A DNA stretch of 33,525 nucleotides from Ignavibacteriales bacterium (GCA_016182545.1 JACPGG010000016.1:13225-46749); one strand, 5' to 3'; shown: positions 16,110 through 24,229, numbered from the stretch's first letter. The notes: a model not told the origin generated them from the letters alone. Program-made: numbers and translations.

Positions 16110-17414
16110 TTACTCCATCACCTGCACCTGCATTTGAATCCCTATTTTCTTTAAGAATTCATTCGGCAATTCTCCGCCGGCGAAGATGAAAACAAAGTCA
16201 TTGGGGATTTCTGAAACTCCGTATGGGGTCTGGAGCATAACTTTCTCCTCCATAATTTCTTTCACTTCCGAGTTGAATTCGACAATGATCTTTTTCCGCG
16301 AAACAAAATCGTCGATGTGTGCTTTGTTCCGTTCTTTGATGCGGGAGAATTCATTTTTTCTGTACGACAAGGACACCGTATTCCCTTTCTGCGACGCCAA
16401 CCCGATCGCCGCTTCAATCGCAGAATCTCCGCCGCCGACAACAAGTACGTGCGAGTTCTGGTATGACGCAGCATCGATCAACCGGTATGTCACTTTTGAC
16501 AACTGCTCTCCCGCCACTCCCAATTTTCTCGGCGTGCCGCGCCGGCCGAGCGCGAGTACGACATACTTTGCTTTCCACTCCCCTGATGCCGACTGAATGA
16601 CAAATTGATTTTCATCGTGCTGAATATTTTCTACTTTCACGCCCGTATGAATTTTGATCCCGGTCTTTTTTATGACCGCCTGCCACAATTCCAGCAGCGC
16701 TTCTTTTCGGGTCTCAATCAGTTTTACTTTTCCCCAGAGGGGCAGTTCAACGGGTGACGTCATGACGATCTTTGCGCGGGGATATTGAAGAACCGTTCCG
16801 CCAATATCGTTCTGTTCGAGGATAACGTAGCGGAGATTATTTTCGAGCGCGGTCAGTCCCGCCGCAAATCCTGCAGGACCTGCACCGATGATGGCAACAT
16901 CATATGTGTCGTCATCGGTGGAGTGCGGCAACGATGTAATGTGCCGGACAACGTTCGTTCCCTGCGTGATGGCATTCTTGATCAATCCCAGTCCGCCAAG
17001 TTCGCCGACGATGTACATTCCTTTTACACTCGATTCATACCGCTCATCGATCATCGGCAGGTCTGCGCTTCTGCCCGGCTTTGCCATCAATAAGTTGATC
17101 GCGCCGACAGGACACGCTTCGGCGCACAATCCGTGCCCGACACATTTTGCGCCGTGGATGAGAGTCGCTTTCCCTTCGATGATGCCGAGAACGTCACCTT
17201 CCGGGCATGCACGCACACACGCCGCGCAGCCGATGCATTGTAATGCATCGATCTGCGGATGCATTGCGGACGCTTCGTGAAGTCCGGAAATTTTCAGCTG
17301 TTGGAATTTCTCCCGCGCTTTCCCTTCTTTCTTTCTGAGACGGCGAACGTACGGCACTACTGTTGCCGCAACGAGCACAAGAGTAATGAATATGGTGATG
17401 AGTGTTTCGTTCAT
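16110..17414 (-). CDS. Membrane-anchored FAD/NAD(P) oxidoreductase with two N-terminal Fe-S motifs
   Basis: The 434-residue protein starts with one transmembrane helix (about 4-23) followed by a basic segment, so the catalytic part should face the cytosol. A ferredoxin-like domain has CIGCAACVRACP (Cys60, 63, 66, 70) and a second motif, CVGHGLCAEACP, in which the second Cys is His94 (Cys91, 97, 101). Then comes a thioredoxin-reductase-like fold with FAD-binding GAGPAG (177-182) and NAD(P)-binding VVGGGDSAIEAA (325-336), but no CxxC redox pair, so it is not a thioredoxin reductase. Downstream of the cytochrome/porin genes, it may feed or take electrons between NAD(P)H, ferredoxin and the membrane. 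A hairpin at 17505-17533 separates it from them. Confidence 0.85.
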   Translation of the reverse strand: MNETLITIFITLVLVAATVVPYVRRLRKKEGKAREKFQQLKISGLHEASAMHPQIDALQCIGCAACVRACPEGDVLGIIEGKATLIHGAKCVGHGLCAEACPVGAINLLMAKPGRSADLPMIDERYESSVKGMYIVGELGGLGLIKNAITQGTNVVRHITSLPHSTDDDTYDVAIIGAGPAGFAAGLTALENNLRYVILEQNDIGGTVLQYPRAKIVMTSPVELPLWGKVKLIETRKEALLELWQAVIKKTGIKIHTGVKVENIQHDENQFVIQSASGEWKAKYVVLALGRRGTPRKLGVAGEQLSKVTYRLIDAASYQNSHVLVVGGGDSAIEAAIGLASQKGNTVSLSYRKNEFSRIKERNKAHIDDFVSRKKIIVEFNSEVKEIMEEKVMLQTPYGVSEIPNDFVFIFAGGELPNEFLKKIGIQMQVQVME

Positions 17415-17504
17415 GGTATCAGAAAATAATACGTCGAGATTTCAACAAGATGCCAGACATCGTGGTAATGGGTTTCACACAATCTGCAAATTCACCAAAT
17501 TTCC

Positions 17505-17533
17505 AATAAGAAGATGTCTGACATCTTCCTATT
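17505..17533 (-). terminator. Hairpin after the porin gene (terminator or attenuator)
   Basis: GAAGATGTC (17510-17518) and GACATCTTC (17520-17528) form a perfect palindrome around one base, extended by AATA/TATT after one mismatch. It begins 2 nt past the porin stop. On the minus strand TTCTTATT follows, a weak T-tract. A partial copy (AGATGCCAGACATC) lies near 17440-17460. Confidence 0.5.
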
Positions 17534-17534
17534 A

Positions 17535-19145
17535 TTAAAATCGTATTCCCATTTCCACAAACAAGCGGTAGCTGTTCATCATCGAATCATTGACCCTGTC
17601 GGCATTCAATGCCGCATAAAGCATCTTCGTGATGCGATAATTTCCACTCACCGTGTATGTGTGAGTTATATAGGATGATGCATTCGACAGAATCGTGTAT
17701 GAATAATAATCATACCGCACTGTCAATGACAAACGGTAGAAGAAAGTACGGTCAAGATCAACGGTAACGTTCGTCCCGTCCGAATAGACGCCGACAATAT
17801 CTGCATATCGGACGCTCGCTCCGATCTCCGTTCCGAAAAGGTCGGCACTCCGCACCGTACCGCTCAGTGTGCGGGCATCGCGTGCATCCCCTTTCTTCGT
17901 CCGGTACGAAAGATTGCCCGAGAGTGAAATGAAATAGGGTAATCGCACAGTTGCACCGGCACGATATCCTTGCATTAGATGTTTGTCGAACAATGTGTCG
18001 GGGATCGATTTCATGCTTTCAAAAAGATACACACTCCGCGAACCGTCGTAGCCGACATTACCCGACAACCACGAGTACGGATAATAATTGACCGAAAGAT
18101 ACGTGTTCGAGAGTGTGAACGATCGTTTCCTGATTCCATTATCGATATCGTTCAGTTCCAGTTCTGTGCTTTCGTAGATGGAGAGGTCCGATCCGAGCGA
18201 CAAAAAATTTTGAAGGTAGATAAACTCGCGATCCAGTTTCCCTTTTGCAAGTTGCTGCCCGTACGCAAATGTCCCGTCATAGTGTTTGACGAACTCCGAA
18301 TTGTATTGATAGTTGACGAACAATGCTCCCTTGTTATCATTGCTGTTCACTTCGTACGAAAGATCATCCACCTTCGCACCGACCATTACGCCGGTCGTAA
18401 CGTTTCCGGCCTGATAAAAGAATTGACCCCCGTCGAATGTGCCGAGCCCGCCGACGTAGCGCGAGGTCATTCTTCCCATCCCGTACCCGAATGCCGATGC
18501 GGGGTCGTCATGATGCAGCACAAATTCGTATAGACGATTCTTCAACCGTGTTGCGCCGCCGTAGCGTGAATAATTTTGAGAGAGATCGTAATAATTTCTG
18601 CTGTACATCGTAACTGCCATTGCCGTGCCGAACAGGCGCTGCACATCCATCCGAAACACGACCGACGGCTGACTCAGATTGAATCGTGAATCGTTCGTTG
18701 TAACGCCGGAATACTGAAGTCCCACTCTTCCGGAGATGATGTTTTCCGTAGCCGGTGATTCCGATTTTTTCATCTGCACCGGCGTTTGAATCGGAGCAGC
18801 AGTTGCAGATTTCAGTGTATCAATAGCAGCAGACGAAATAGTTTCCGGGAGAATCTTTTCAATCGACCCTGCATCACCAACCGAGATGGATTGAACCTGC
18901 GAAATAATTTGCGCGGCACTTGACCGTTTTGAAACTGCGGTAATAACGACCTTCCCTATGACCGATCCGTTTCGTTCAACATTGAGCGTATCACCGGCGG
19001 CAATTCCGTTTTCTCTTCCTGCATCAAAATAAATAACCGATGCTGCGACGTACGATACAGAACAACGGATTATTTGTTTCTGCTGGGCAAACAGACCAAC
19101 CGATGTCAATAAAAGCAGAACGATCTTTTTGAAAACCGAATTCAA
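17535..19145 (-). CDS. Outer-membrane beta-barrel protein, predicted porin of the cytochrome conduit
   Basis: The 536-residue exported protein has a signal peptide (cleavage about LFA|Q, residues 20/21). A small periplasmic domain follows (about 25-95; ENGIAAGDTLNVERNGSVIGKV looks like an SH3-like fold), then a polar linker. From about residue 135 to the end there are alternating aromatic/polar strands with Tyr/Asn/Asp-rich turns, closing with MGIRF: a C-terminal Phe beta-signal typical of outer-membrane barrels. The start codon is TTG, directly after the TAA of the 25-haem cytochrome gene, supported by AAGGAG 5 nt upstream. By position it is the likely outer-membrane sheath for the multihaem cytochromes. 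Barrel strand number cannot be counted reliably by eye; no homology to MtrB is evident. Confidence 0.8.
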   Translation of the reverse strand: MNSVFKKIVLLLLTSVGLFAQQKQIIRCSVSYVAASVIYFDAGRENGIAAGDTLNVERNGSVIGKVVITAVSKRSSAAQIISQVQSISVGDAGSIEKILPETISSAAIDTLKSATAAPIQTPVQMKKSESPATENIISGRVGLQYSGVTTNDSRFNLSQPSVVFRMDVQRLFGTAMAVTMYSRNYYDLSQNYSRYGGATRLKNRLYEFVLHHDDPASAFGYGMGRMTSRYVGGLGTFDGGQFFYQAGNVTTGVMVGAKVDDLSYEVNSNDNKGALFVNYQYNSEFVKHYDGTFAYGQQLAKGKLDREFIYLQNFLSLGSDLSIYESTELELNDIDNGIRKRSFTLSNTYLSVNYYPYSWLSGNVGYDGSRSVYLFESMKSIPDTLFDKHLMQGYRAGATVRLPYFISLSGNLSYRTKKGDARDARTLSGTVRSADLFGTEIGASVRYADIVGVYSDGTNVTVDLDRTFFYRLSLTVRYDYYSYTILSNASSYITHTYTVSGNYRITKMLYAALNADRVNDSMMNSYRLFVEMGIRF

Positions 19146-21080
19146 TTAATCTCCTTCCCCCCTCGGATGGCAGCGATAACAAGCACTGCTTTCGTACACA
19201 TATCCTGTTTTGTTCTTATGCTTGTCATCCATTTCCGTTTTGTTGTGTTCATGGCAGGTGATGCATGAGAAGACTTTGTAGTTCGACGTATTCGTGTGAC
19301 AATCCTGACAGGTCGTCCAGCGTCCAGGGCGGTGTTTGCTGCCGCTGCTGATCGGGAAGAAAGGTGTGTGATCGAACGTCGATGGTTTCCAAGCGGTCGT
19401 CGTGTGGCATGTCATACACGCGGTTGGATAATGCGCCGTTGCATGCGCCGGATTGACCGACGAATTATAATCCTGTTGATGACACGCATAGCAATCGGAT
19501 GATGTGCCGGTGAATTTTCCACCGGCATGACACCGGCTGCACTCTGCGGTAAGATGTGCACCGGTCAGTTTGAAATTCGTTTTGTTGTGATCGAATGTTG
19601 CAGGCGACCATGCCGACGTCGTATGACACGTTGAACAATTATGGTCGAAATTTCCCGATAGATGGTTCGGATCGGTCACACCAGCAAAATCGGTTTGATG
19701 GCACGAGTAGCAATCGCTCGCCGTTCCTTTATACTGCCCGTTCTTGTGGCAGAAAAGACAATCGGTGGTAAGGTGAGCGCCGGTCAGCGGGAAGTTCGTC
19801 GTACTGTGATTGAACGTAGAAGGTTTCCATGCAACGGTCGAATGGCATGACGTGCAGCCATGCGAGAATTGCGAGAGCGCATGATTCGGTGCAACAGATT
19901 TAGTGAAATCATCTTGATGGCAGGAGTAGCAATCGCTCGCAGTTCCTTTATACTGTCCGTTCACATGGCAGGACTGGCATTCCTCGGTGATGTGAGCGCC
20001 GGTCAATTTAAAATTAGTTTTGCTGTGATCGAACGTCGCGGGTTTCCACGCGGTGAGTGTGTGGCAATCCATGCAGATCTGCGAGAATTGTCCCGTGACA
20101 TGATTCGGGTTGACTGTCTTTGCAAATTGGGCTTGATGGCACGGATAACATTCCGTCGGCAATCCTTTGAATTGTCCGTTGGTGTGGCACGAGGAACACT
20201 CCGCTGTTTTGTGCGCGCCGACCAATTGAAAATTCGTCCTGCCGTGATCGAATGTTGACGGCGTCCAGCTGACCGATGTATGGCACGTTGAGCAGTCATG
20301 ATTGAACTGTGCGATAGCGTGATTGGGACTCACAGTCTTAACATACTGCGCTTGATGGCAACTGTAGCAATCAGCGGCTGTGCCACGGAACTGCCCGTTC
20401 TTATGACATGACGAACATTCCATCGTTGCGTGAACGCCGACGAGCATAAAATTCGTCCTGCTGTGATTGAATGTCGACGGAACCCAACTGTTCATCGTAT
20501 GACACGTCAGGCAGTCGCGCGAAAATTGTGCGGCGGAGTGGTTCGGTATTTTCGTCTGTGCATACTCTTTTTGATGACAGGCAAAACAATCGCTCGACAG
20601 TCCGGCAAAACGATTATTGGTGTGACACGATGCGCAATCGACCGACAGATGAGCGCCGGTCAATTGGAAATTTGTTTTCGCATGCTGGAAGATCGACGGC
20701 TTCCATCCTGTCATCGTATGACAGGAGAGACATTCGTGCGAAAATTTTCCGAGCTGATGGTTCGGAGTGAGCGCTTTTGAAAAATCGTCCTGATGGCACG
20801 AAAAACATTCCGTCGGTGTGCCGGTGAATCTCTTTGTTGCATGACACTGAATGCATGGAACATTCGCATGCATCCCCTGCAGCGAAAAACCGGTCACCGT
20901 ATGATTGAACTTCATCGGCGTAATAAGTTCTTTCCACGATTCGGTGGAGTGGCAGTCGCTGCATACATTCTTCAACGGTCCGTGCGGCGACGTTTGTGCG
21001 GAAAGCATGTTCACAAAAAACATGCACATGACGCTTGCTTGTACGATCCCCGTTATTGAGTCGGATGACAATCTACGCAT
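19146..21080 (-). CDS. 25-haem c-type cytochrome made of seven three-haem repeats
   Basis: The 644-residue exported protein has a signal peptide (about 1-28, cleavage LSA|Q). It carries 25 CxxCH haem-attachment motifs: one near residue 40, three in each of seven tandem 73-residue repeats (64-573) and three at the C-terminus. Each repeat reads roughly NFxLTGAH-x4-CxxCH-x11-CxxCHQ-x8-PNH-x8-CxxCHT-x3-WxPxxFxH. Besides the CxxCH histidines it offers His in GAH, PNH and FDH, enough for bis-His ligation of every haem. It should act as a periplasmic or envelope-spanning electron wire. Its ATG overlaps the upstream cytochrome stop by 28 nt, and its TAA abuts the porin start. No lipobox and no catalytic site are visible. 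An internal ATG (21029) is an alternative start. Confidence 0.92.
   Translation of the reverse strand: MRRLSSDSITGIVQASVMCMFFVNMLSAQTSPHGPLKNVCSDCHSTESWKELITPMKFNHTVTGFSLQGMHANVPCIQCHATKRFTGTPTECFSCHQDDFSKALTPNHQLGKFSHECLSCHTMTGWKPSIFQHAKTNFQLTGAHLSVDCASCHTNNRFAGLSSDCFACHQKEYAQTKIPNHSAAQFSRDCLTCHTMNSWVPSTFNHSRTNFMLVGVHATMECSSCHKNGQFRGTAADCYSCHQAQYVKTVSPNHAIAQFNHDCSTCHTSVSWTPSTFDHGRTNFQLVGAHKTAECSSCHTNGQFKGLPTECYPCHQAQFAKTVNPNHVTGQFSQICMDCHTLTAWKPATFDHSKTNFKLTGAHITEECQSCHVNGQYKGTASDCYSCHQDDFTKSVAPNHALSQFSHGCTSCHSTVAWKPSTFNHSTTNFPLTGAHLTTDCLFCHKNGQYKGTASDCYSCHQTDFAGVTDPNHLSGNFDHNCSTCHTTSAWSPATFDHNKTNFKLTGAHLTAECSRCHAGGKFTGTSSDCYACHQQDYNSSVNPAHATAHYPTACMTCHTTTAWKPSTFDHTPFFPISSGSKHRPGRWTTCQDCHTNTSNYKVFSCITCHEHNKTEMDDKHKNKTGYVYESSACYRCHPRGEGD
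19151..19156 (-). promoter_or_regulatory. Ribosome binding site for the TTG-started porin gene
   Basis: AAGGAG on the minus strand lies within the last codons of the upstream cytochrome gene, 5 nt before the TTG. It decides the unusual start and implies coupled translation. Confidence 0.7.
19362..20891 (-). repeat. Seven tandem 219-bp coding repeats in the 25-haem cytochrome
   Basis: Seven units of 73 codons, each with three haem motifs, lie head to tail without spacers (residues 64-136, 137-209, 210-282, 283-355, 356-428, 429-501, 502-573). Units 3 to 6 are the most alike (for instance QYKGTASDCYSCHQ in units 5 and 6). Such repeats can change number by recombination and are prone to assembly collapse. 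Confidence 0.9.
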
Positions 21081-22684
21081 GTTGTTCCCAGTGGTTTATA
21101 GATGATCGTGAGTTGCTGTTTCATGACTCCTTGTGTATGACATTGGTTGCACGGTACGGCTGCGTGTTTTCCGGTCAGTGCAAATCTCGATCGGATGTTA
21201 TGATCGAATTGCGCAGGTCGCCAACTCTTGTCGGAGTGGCATGGTTCACACACAGTAATTCCTTTTACAGCAAATTGACCTGCGTGTTGATCGGCGTGAC
21301 AGGCATTGCATTCTTTCTTGATCCCGCTGTATTGCACCGCGCCGTTGTTCATCTTATGACATTGTGAACATTGGATCACGGCATGTTTTCCATGCAAAGG
21401 AAAATTTGTTTTCTCATGGGAGAATAATAACTCCTGCCACGATGAAGTGTTGTGACATGTCTCGCACCCGTTTGTCATCCTTGAAGCAAACTGTCCTTTG
21501 TGAATATCGGCGTGACATGTTGTGCATGTCGGCATTTCGCTCCAATGAAAGATCTTTGTACTCTTTGCCTTCACTTTTCCGTCGACATGACATTTCATGC
21601 AGGGAACGGCACCATGCGCTCCCTTCAATGCAAACCGGGATCTCTGATGCTCGGCAATTGAATATGCCGCCGGCACAAACCCGTTCTCGGTGTGGCACGA
21701 TTCGCAGCCTCCTTTGTCGGCACGATGGTCAAACTGTTTTGCGTGCGCATCGGCGTGGCAGTTCCGGCATTCTTTGAATTGTGTAATGTTGAAGCCGATC
21801 TCTCCGGCGATATTTTTTTCTTTTTTATTTTTTGCATGACACTGTTCGCATTTCAAGGCAGAGTGCTTTCCCTTCAACGGAAACTGCGTCAGTGCATGAT
21901 CGAATTGCTTCCCTTTGATCTGCTGCCATGTGGTCGGCGTGTGGCATTGTGAACATTCCTGTTTGAATTTTCTTTTATGCGGATCGGCATGACACGACGA
22001 GCAGGATCCGAATTCCATGTTGACAAATTGAATCGCAGCACCGTCAGCCCATGTCTTCTTGTGACACTGCAGGCATTGTACCGTCGCATGCGCACCGATC
22101 AATTGAAAGCGCGCTTTGTTGTGCGAGAACTTTGCCGCATGTTTCCACTCCTTTGTACCGTGACATTGATCGCACGACGCAGTGAACTGTTCTTTGTGTT
22201 CATCAGTATGACATGTGCTGCATTGTTTTGACAGACCAAGCATTGTTGTCGTTTTTCGTTCCGCTGACAGTGCACGGATATCTTTTGCAACAATCTTCGC
22301 ACTCGTGTGGCATTCTTCACATTTCAATGAAGCATGCTTGTTATCCAGAGTAAACCCGACCTGTGCATGATTAAATGTCGACCTGTCAAAATGGATGATC
22401 GAAAAATTCCTGCCGTGATGTTCTTTGTGACATTCGACGCACTGTTTCGATGCAACGGTCGCATGATATCCTGTCTTGTGATCGATGCGCGACCGGATCT
22501 CTCCGTGACACGTCAGGCAGTTCTCGTTCGAGAGCGCTTTGCCGATCGTATGGCATTGTGTGCAATTGTCGATCCCTTCCAGATTTTTGTGCGCATTCGA
22601 CAATTCGCCCGGAGAGATCTGTGCTGTCACATAACCGGACAGGACAAAGAACAGCGCCGCACTGCGCCTGACTATGCGGCTCAT
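21053..22684 (-). CDS. 20-haem c-type cytochrome
   Basis: From the ATG at 22684 (MSRIVRRSAA) this exported protein has 543 residues; the ATG overlaps the TPR gene stop in an ATGA. The signal peptide ends at about YVTA|Q. There are 20 CxxCH motifs: four at the N-terminus, five units of three, and one at the C-terminus. Each unit reads roughly CxxCHADxHxxQF-CxxCH-xW-FxH-FxLxGKHxxxxCxxCH, related to the repeat of the neighbouring 25-haem protein but more divergent, with an extra His (ADxH) as distal ligand. It is probably the periplasmic partner taking electrons from the membrane cytochrome and passing them to the 25-haem protein. The order of transfer is inferred from gene order only. Confidence 0.9.
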   Translation of the reverse strand: MSRIVRRSAALFFVLSGYVTAQISPGELSNAHKNLEGIDNCTQCHTIGKALSNENCLTCHGEIRSRIDHKTGYHATVASKQCVECHKEHHGRNFSIIHFDRSTFNHAQVGFTLDNKHASLKCEECHTSAKIVAKDIRALSAERKTTTMLGLSKQCSTCHTDEHKEQFTASCDQCHGTKEWKHAAKFSHNKARFQLIGAHATVQCLQCHKKTWADGAAIQFVNMEFGSCSSCHADPHKRKFKQECSQCHTPTTWQQIKGKQFDHALTQFPLKGKHSALKCEQCHAKNKKEKNIAGEIGFNITQFKECRNCHADAHAKQFDHRADKGGCESCHTENGFVPAAYSIAEHQRSRFALKGAHGAVPCMKCHVDGKVKAKSTKIFHWSEMPTCTTCHADIHKGQFASRMTNGCETCHNTSSWQELLFSHEKTNFPLHGKHAVIQCSQCHKMNNGAVQYSGIKKECNACHADQHAGQFAVKGITVCEPCHSDKSWRPAQFDHNIRSRFALTGKHAAVPCNQCHTQGVMKQQLTIIYKPLGTTCVDCHPTQ

Positions 22685-23250
22685 TTCTTCCTCACTTGTG
22701 CAAGGTATTCCCCCGCTTGTCGTGCTTCTTCCGTTTCCGGTGAACGCTTGATCAAGCGACTCCACACACGTGCTGCATCGGTCATTTTATTTTGCGCGGC
22801 AAAAATTGATCCTTGATTCAACAACGCGCGGCGATGATCCGGATGGTATTTCAGTATCCGTTCGGTTACTTTCATTGCGCTGTCATACTGATGGATCTGG
22901 AAATAGCAGACTGAAAGATCGAGCAAGAGCGAATCGTTCTTTGGTTCCAGATGTATTCCTCGTTCAAAATAAACGATCGCCTCTTCCGTTTTATGAGCAT
23001 CCATCAGCCATTGCGCGAGTGTTTTCAATGTCTGGATATCATTCGGGTCGCTCGCCAGTCTCTTCTTCAGCATATCGACATGATCGACAAACGAGCGGTT
23101 CACATTTTCTTTCGACGGCGTGTCTGCTGTTTCGGGTGGATGAAGTTCATTTGATATCGCAACAGGTTCCAACTTCCGCAGTCCGGATCTGAAAAAAAGG
23201 ACAACGACGACGCTCGCGACGATCAAAACCGGAATCAGGAGTTTCTTCAT
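22681..23250 (-). CDS. Membrane-anchored TPR protein of the cytochrome operon
   Basis: From the ATG at 23250 (MKKLLIPVL) it has 189 residues. One N-terminal transmembrane helix (about 3-21) is followed by a linker and three to four tetratricopeptide repeats (about 60-185; for example ALNQGSIFAAQNKMTDAARVWSRLI and SLLLDLSVCYFQ). The TPRs should lie in the periplasm. TPR proteins such as NrfG and CcmI/CycH assist cytochrome c assembly, so a role in loading or organising the many-haem cytochromes is plausible, but this is inference from context. The start is 10 nt after the cytochrome b stop and the stop overlaps the next ATG, so it is inside the operon. A longer frame to 23322 has no support. 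Confidence 0.85.
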   Translation of the reverse strand: MKKLLIPVLIVASVVVVLFFRSGLRKLEPVAISNELHPPETADTPSKENVNRSFVDHVDMLKKRLASDPNDIQTLKTLAQWLMDAHKTEEAIVYFERGIHLEPKNDSLLLDLSVCYFQIHQYDSAMKVTERILKYHPDHRRALLNQGSIFAAQNKMTDAARVWSRLIKRSPETEEARQAGEYLAQVRKK

Positions 23251-23260
23251 GATCTGTCTT

Positions 23261-24133
23261 TCAAAAGATCCATGTATACCCGAACGCAATTGCCACGCCG
23301 ACATGAATGACGAGGATAGCAAACATTATAATGGTGAACGGAAGATGGATCACGTGCCAATAGTGGAAAATATTCTTCAACTCTTCAAGAAAGCGTATCC
23401 GCTGCAGCAATTGAATCCGCTCGTTCGCCATCTTTGCGATCATATGAACGGCATGACGATCCACTTTTTTTGTATGAAGATGCCGGATGATCGAGTGCAC
23501 ACGCGCACTCCGCGTCATGTCGCTGACAAGAAAGAACATGAGCAACGCGAGTATCGACCGCCGTTCAAGTGCCGGTTTCGCCAATGCGTCCAACTTCCGG
23601 ATATCGACGTCATCCAATCCGTATTCATCGATCAGTGCTCTATGAAGATGTTCACTCTGTGTATCCAATTCTTTAATGGAAAGTTCATCGCCATGAATTC
23701 CCTTGGGAATCTGCACGTATAAGTACCGCCCGACGATACCGCTTGCCACAACGGCAGTCATGCTCCAAAAGCTGACTGCAACCAATCCGCCGAACTTGAA
23801 CGTTGTGTGGTACAAAACTAATGCCGGTCCAAGCAGGCAGAGAAAAATATGGAACTCTAAAAAATATTTTATCTTCCCTACCTGTGAGAGTGCTCGAATG
23901 CGTTTGCGGGATGAGTACATCGTAACGCCGAAAATGATCATCGCCGTGCCGATGATGCCGTAACCGTGAGTTTCAATTCCGGACGGTTTCAATTCTTCAT
24001 AACGATCATGGAAGGGGCGTTCTTCTAGCGGCAGAATATAGTAATCAAAATTTCGTGCCAGGATAAACAGCGTTGCTGATAATCCGATGAACAGTAAAAA
24101 AAAGACAAACAACTGATGTGCAAATTGTTTCAT
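23261..24133 (-). CDS. Predicted di-haem b-type membrane cytochrome
   Basis: From the ATG at 24133 (MKQFAHQLF) it has 290 residues with about five transmembrane helices (7-27, 57-75, 91-111, 114-138, 260-286) and a soluble loop rich in charged residues between the fourth and fifth. The key evidence is histidine spacing: His95 and His109 in helix 3, His263 and His277 in helix 5, both 14 apart. This is the pattern in which two helices ligate two stacked b haems, as in cytochrome b/b6 and related quinol oxidoreductases. It is the first gene of the cytochrome-porin operon, so it is the likely quinol-oxidising entry point. An upstream TTG (24184) would add 17 residues. I cannot name an established subfamily. 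Confidence 0.75.
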   Translation of the reverse strand: MKQFAHQLFVFFLLFIGLSATLFILARNFDYYILPLEERPFHDRYEELKPSGIETHGYGIIGTAMIIFGVTMYSSRKRIRALSQVGKIKYFLEFHIFLCLLGPALVLYHTTFKFGGLVAVSFWSMTAVVASGIVGRYLYVQIPKGIHGDELSIKELDTQSEHLHRALIDEYGLDDVDIRKLDALAKPALERRSILALLMFFLVSDMTRSARVHSIIRHLHTKKVDRHAVHMIAKMANERIQLLQRIRFLEELKNIFHYWHVIHLPFTIIMFAILVIHVGVAIAFGYTWIF

Positions 24134-24200
24134 GAAAGACAACGTAATGGATGCAAAAAAATTATTATTGTTTATGGTACTCAAATTCAGGTGTGATTGA

Positions 24201-24229
24201 AATATTCTGTCTCACAAAACTTAATACAA
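24201..24229 (-). promoter_or_regulatory. Candidate promoter of the cytochrome-porin operon
   Basis: On the minus strand TTGTAT (24229-24224), 17 nt, then AATATT (24206-24201), a mediocre match. The start would be near 24194, leaving a 60-nt leader to the ATG at 24133. Confidence 0.3.

Noticed and set aside
19362-20891. CRISPR-like array because of regular direct repeats
   Set aside because: The 219-bp repeats are coding, in frame, and have no spacers.
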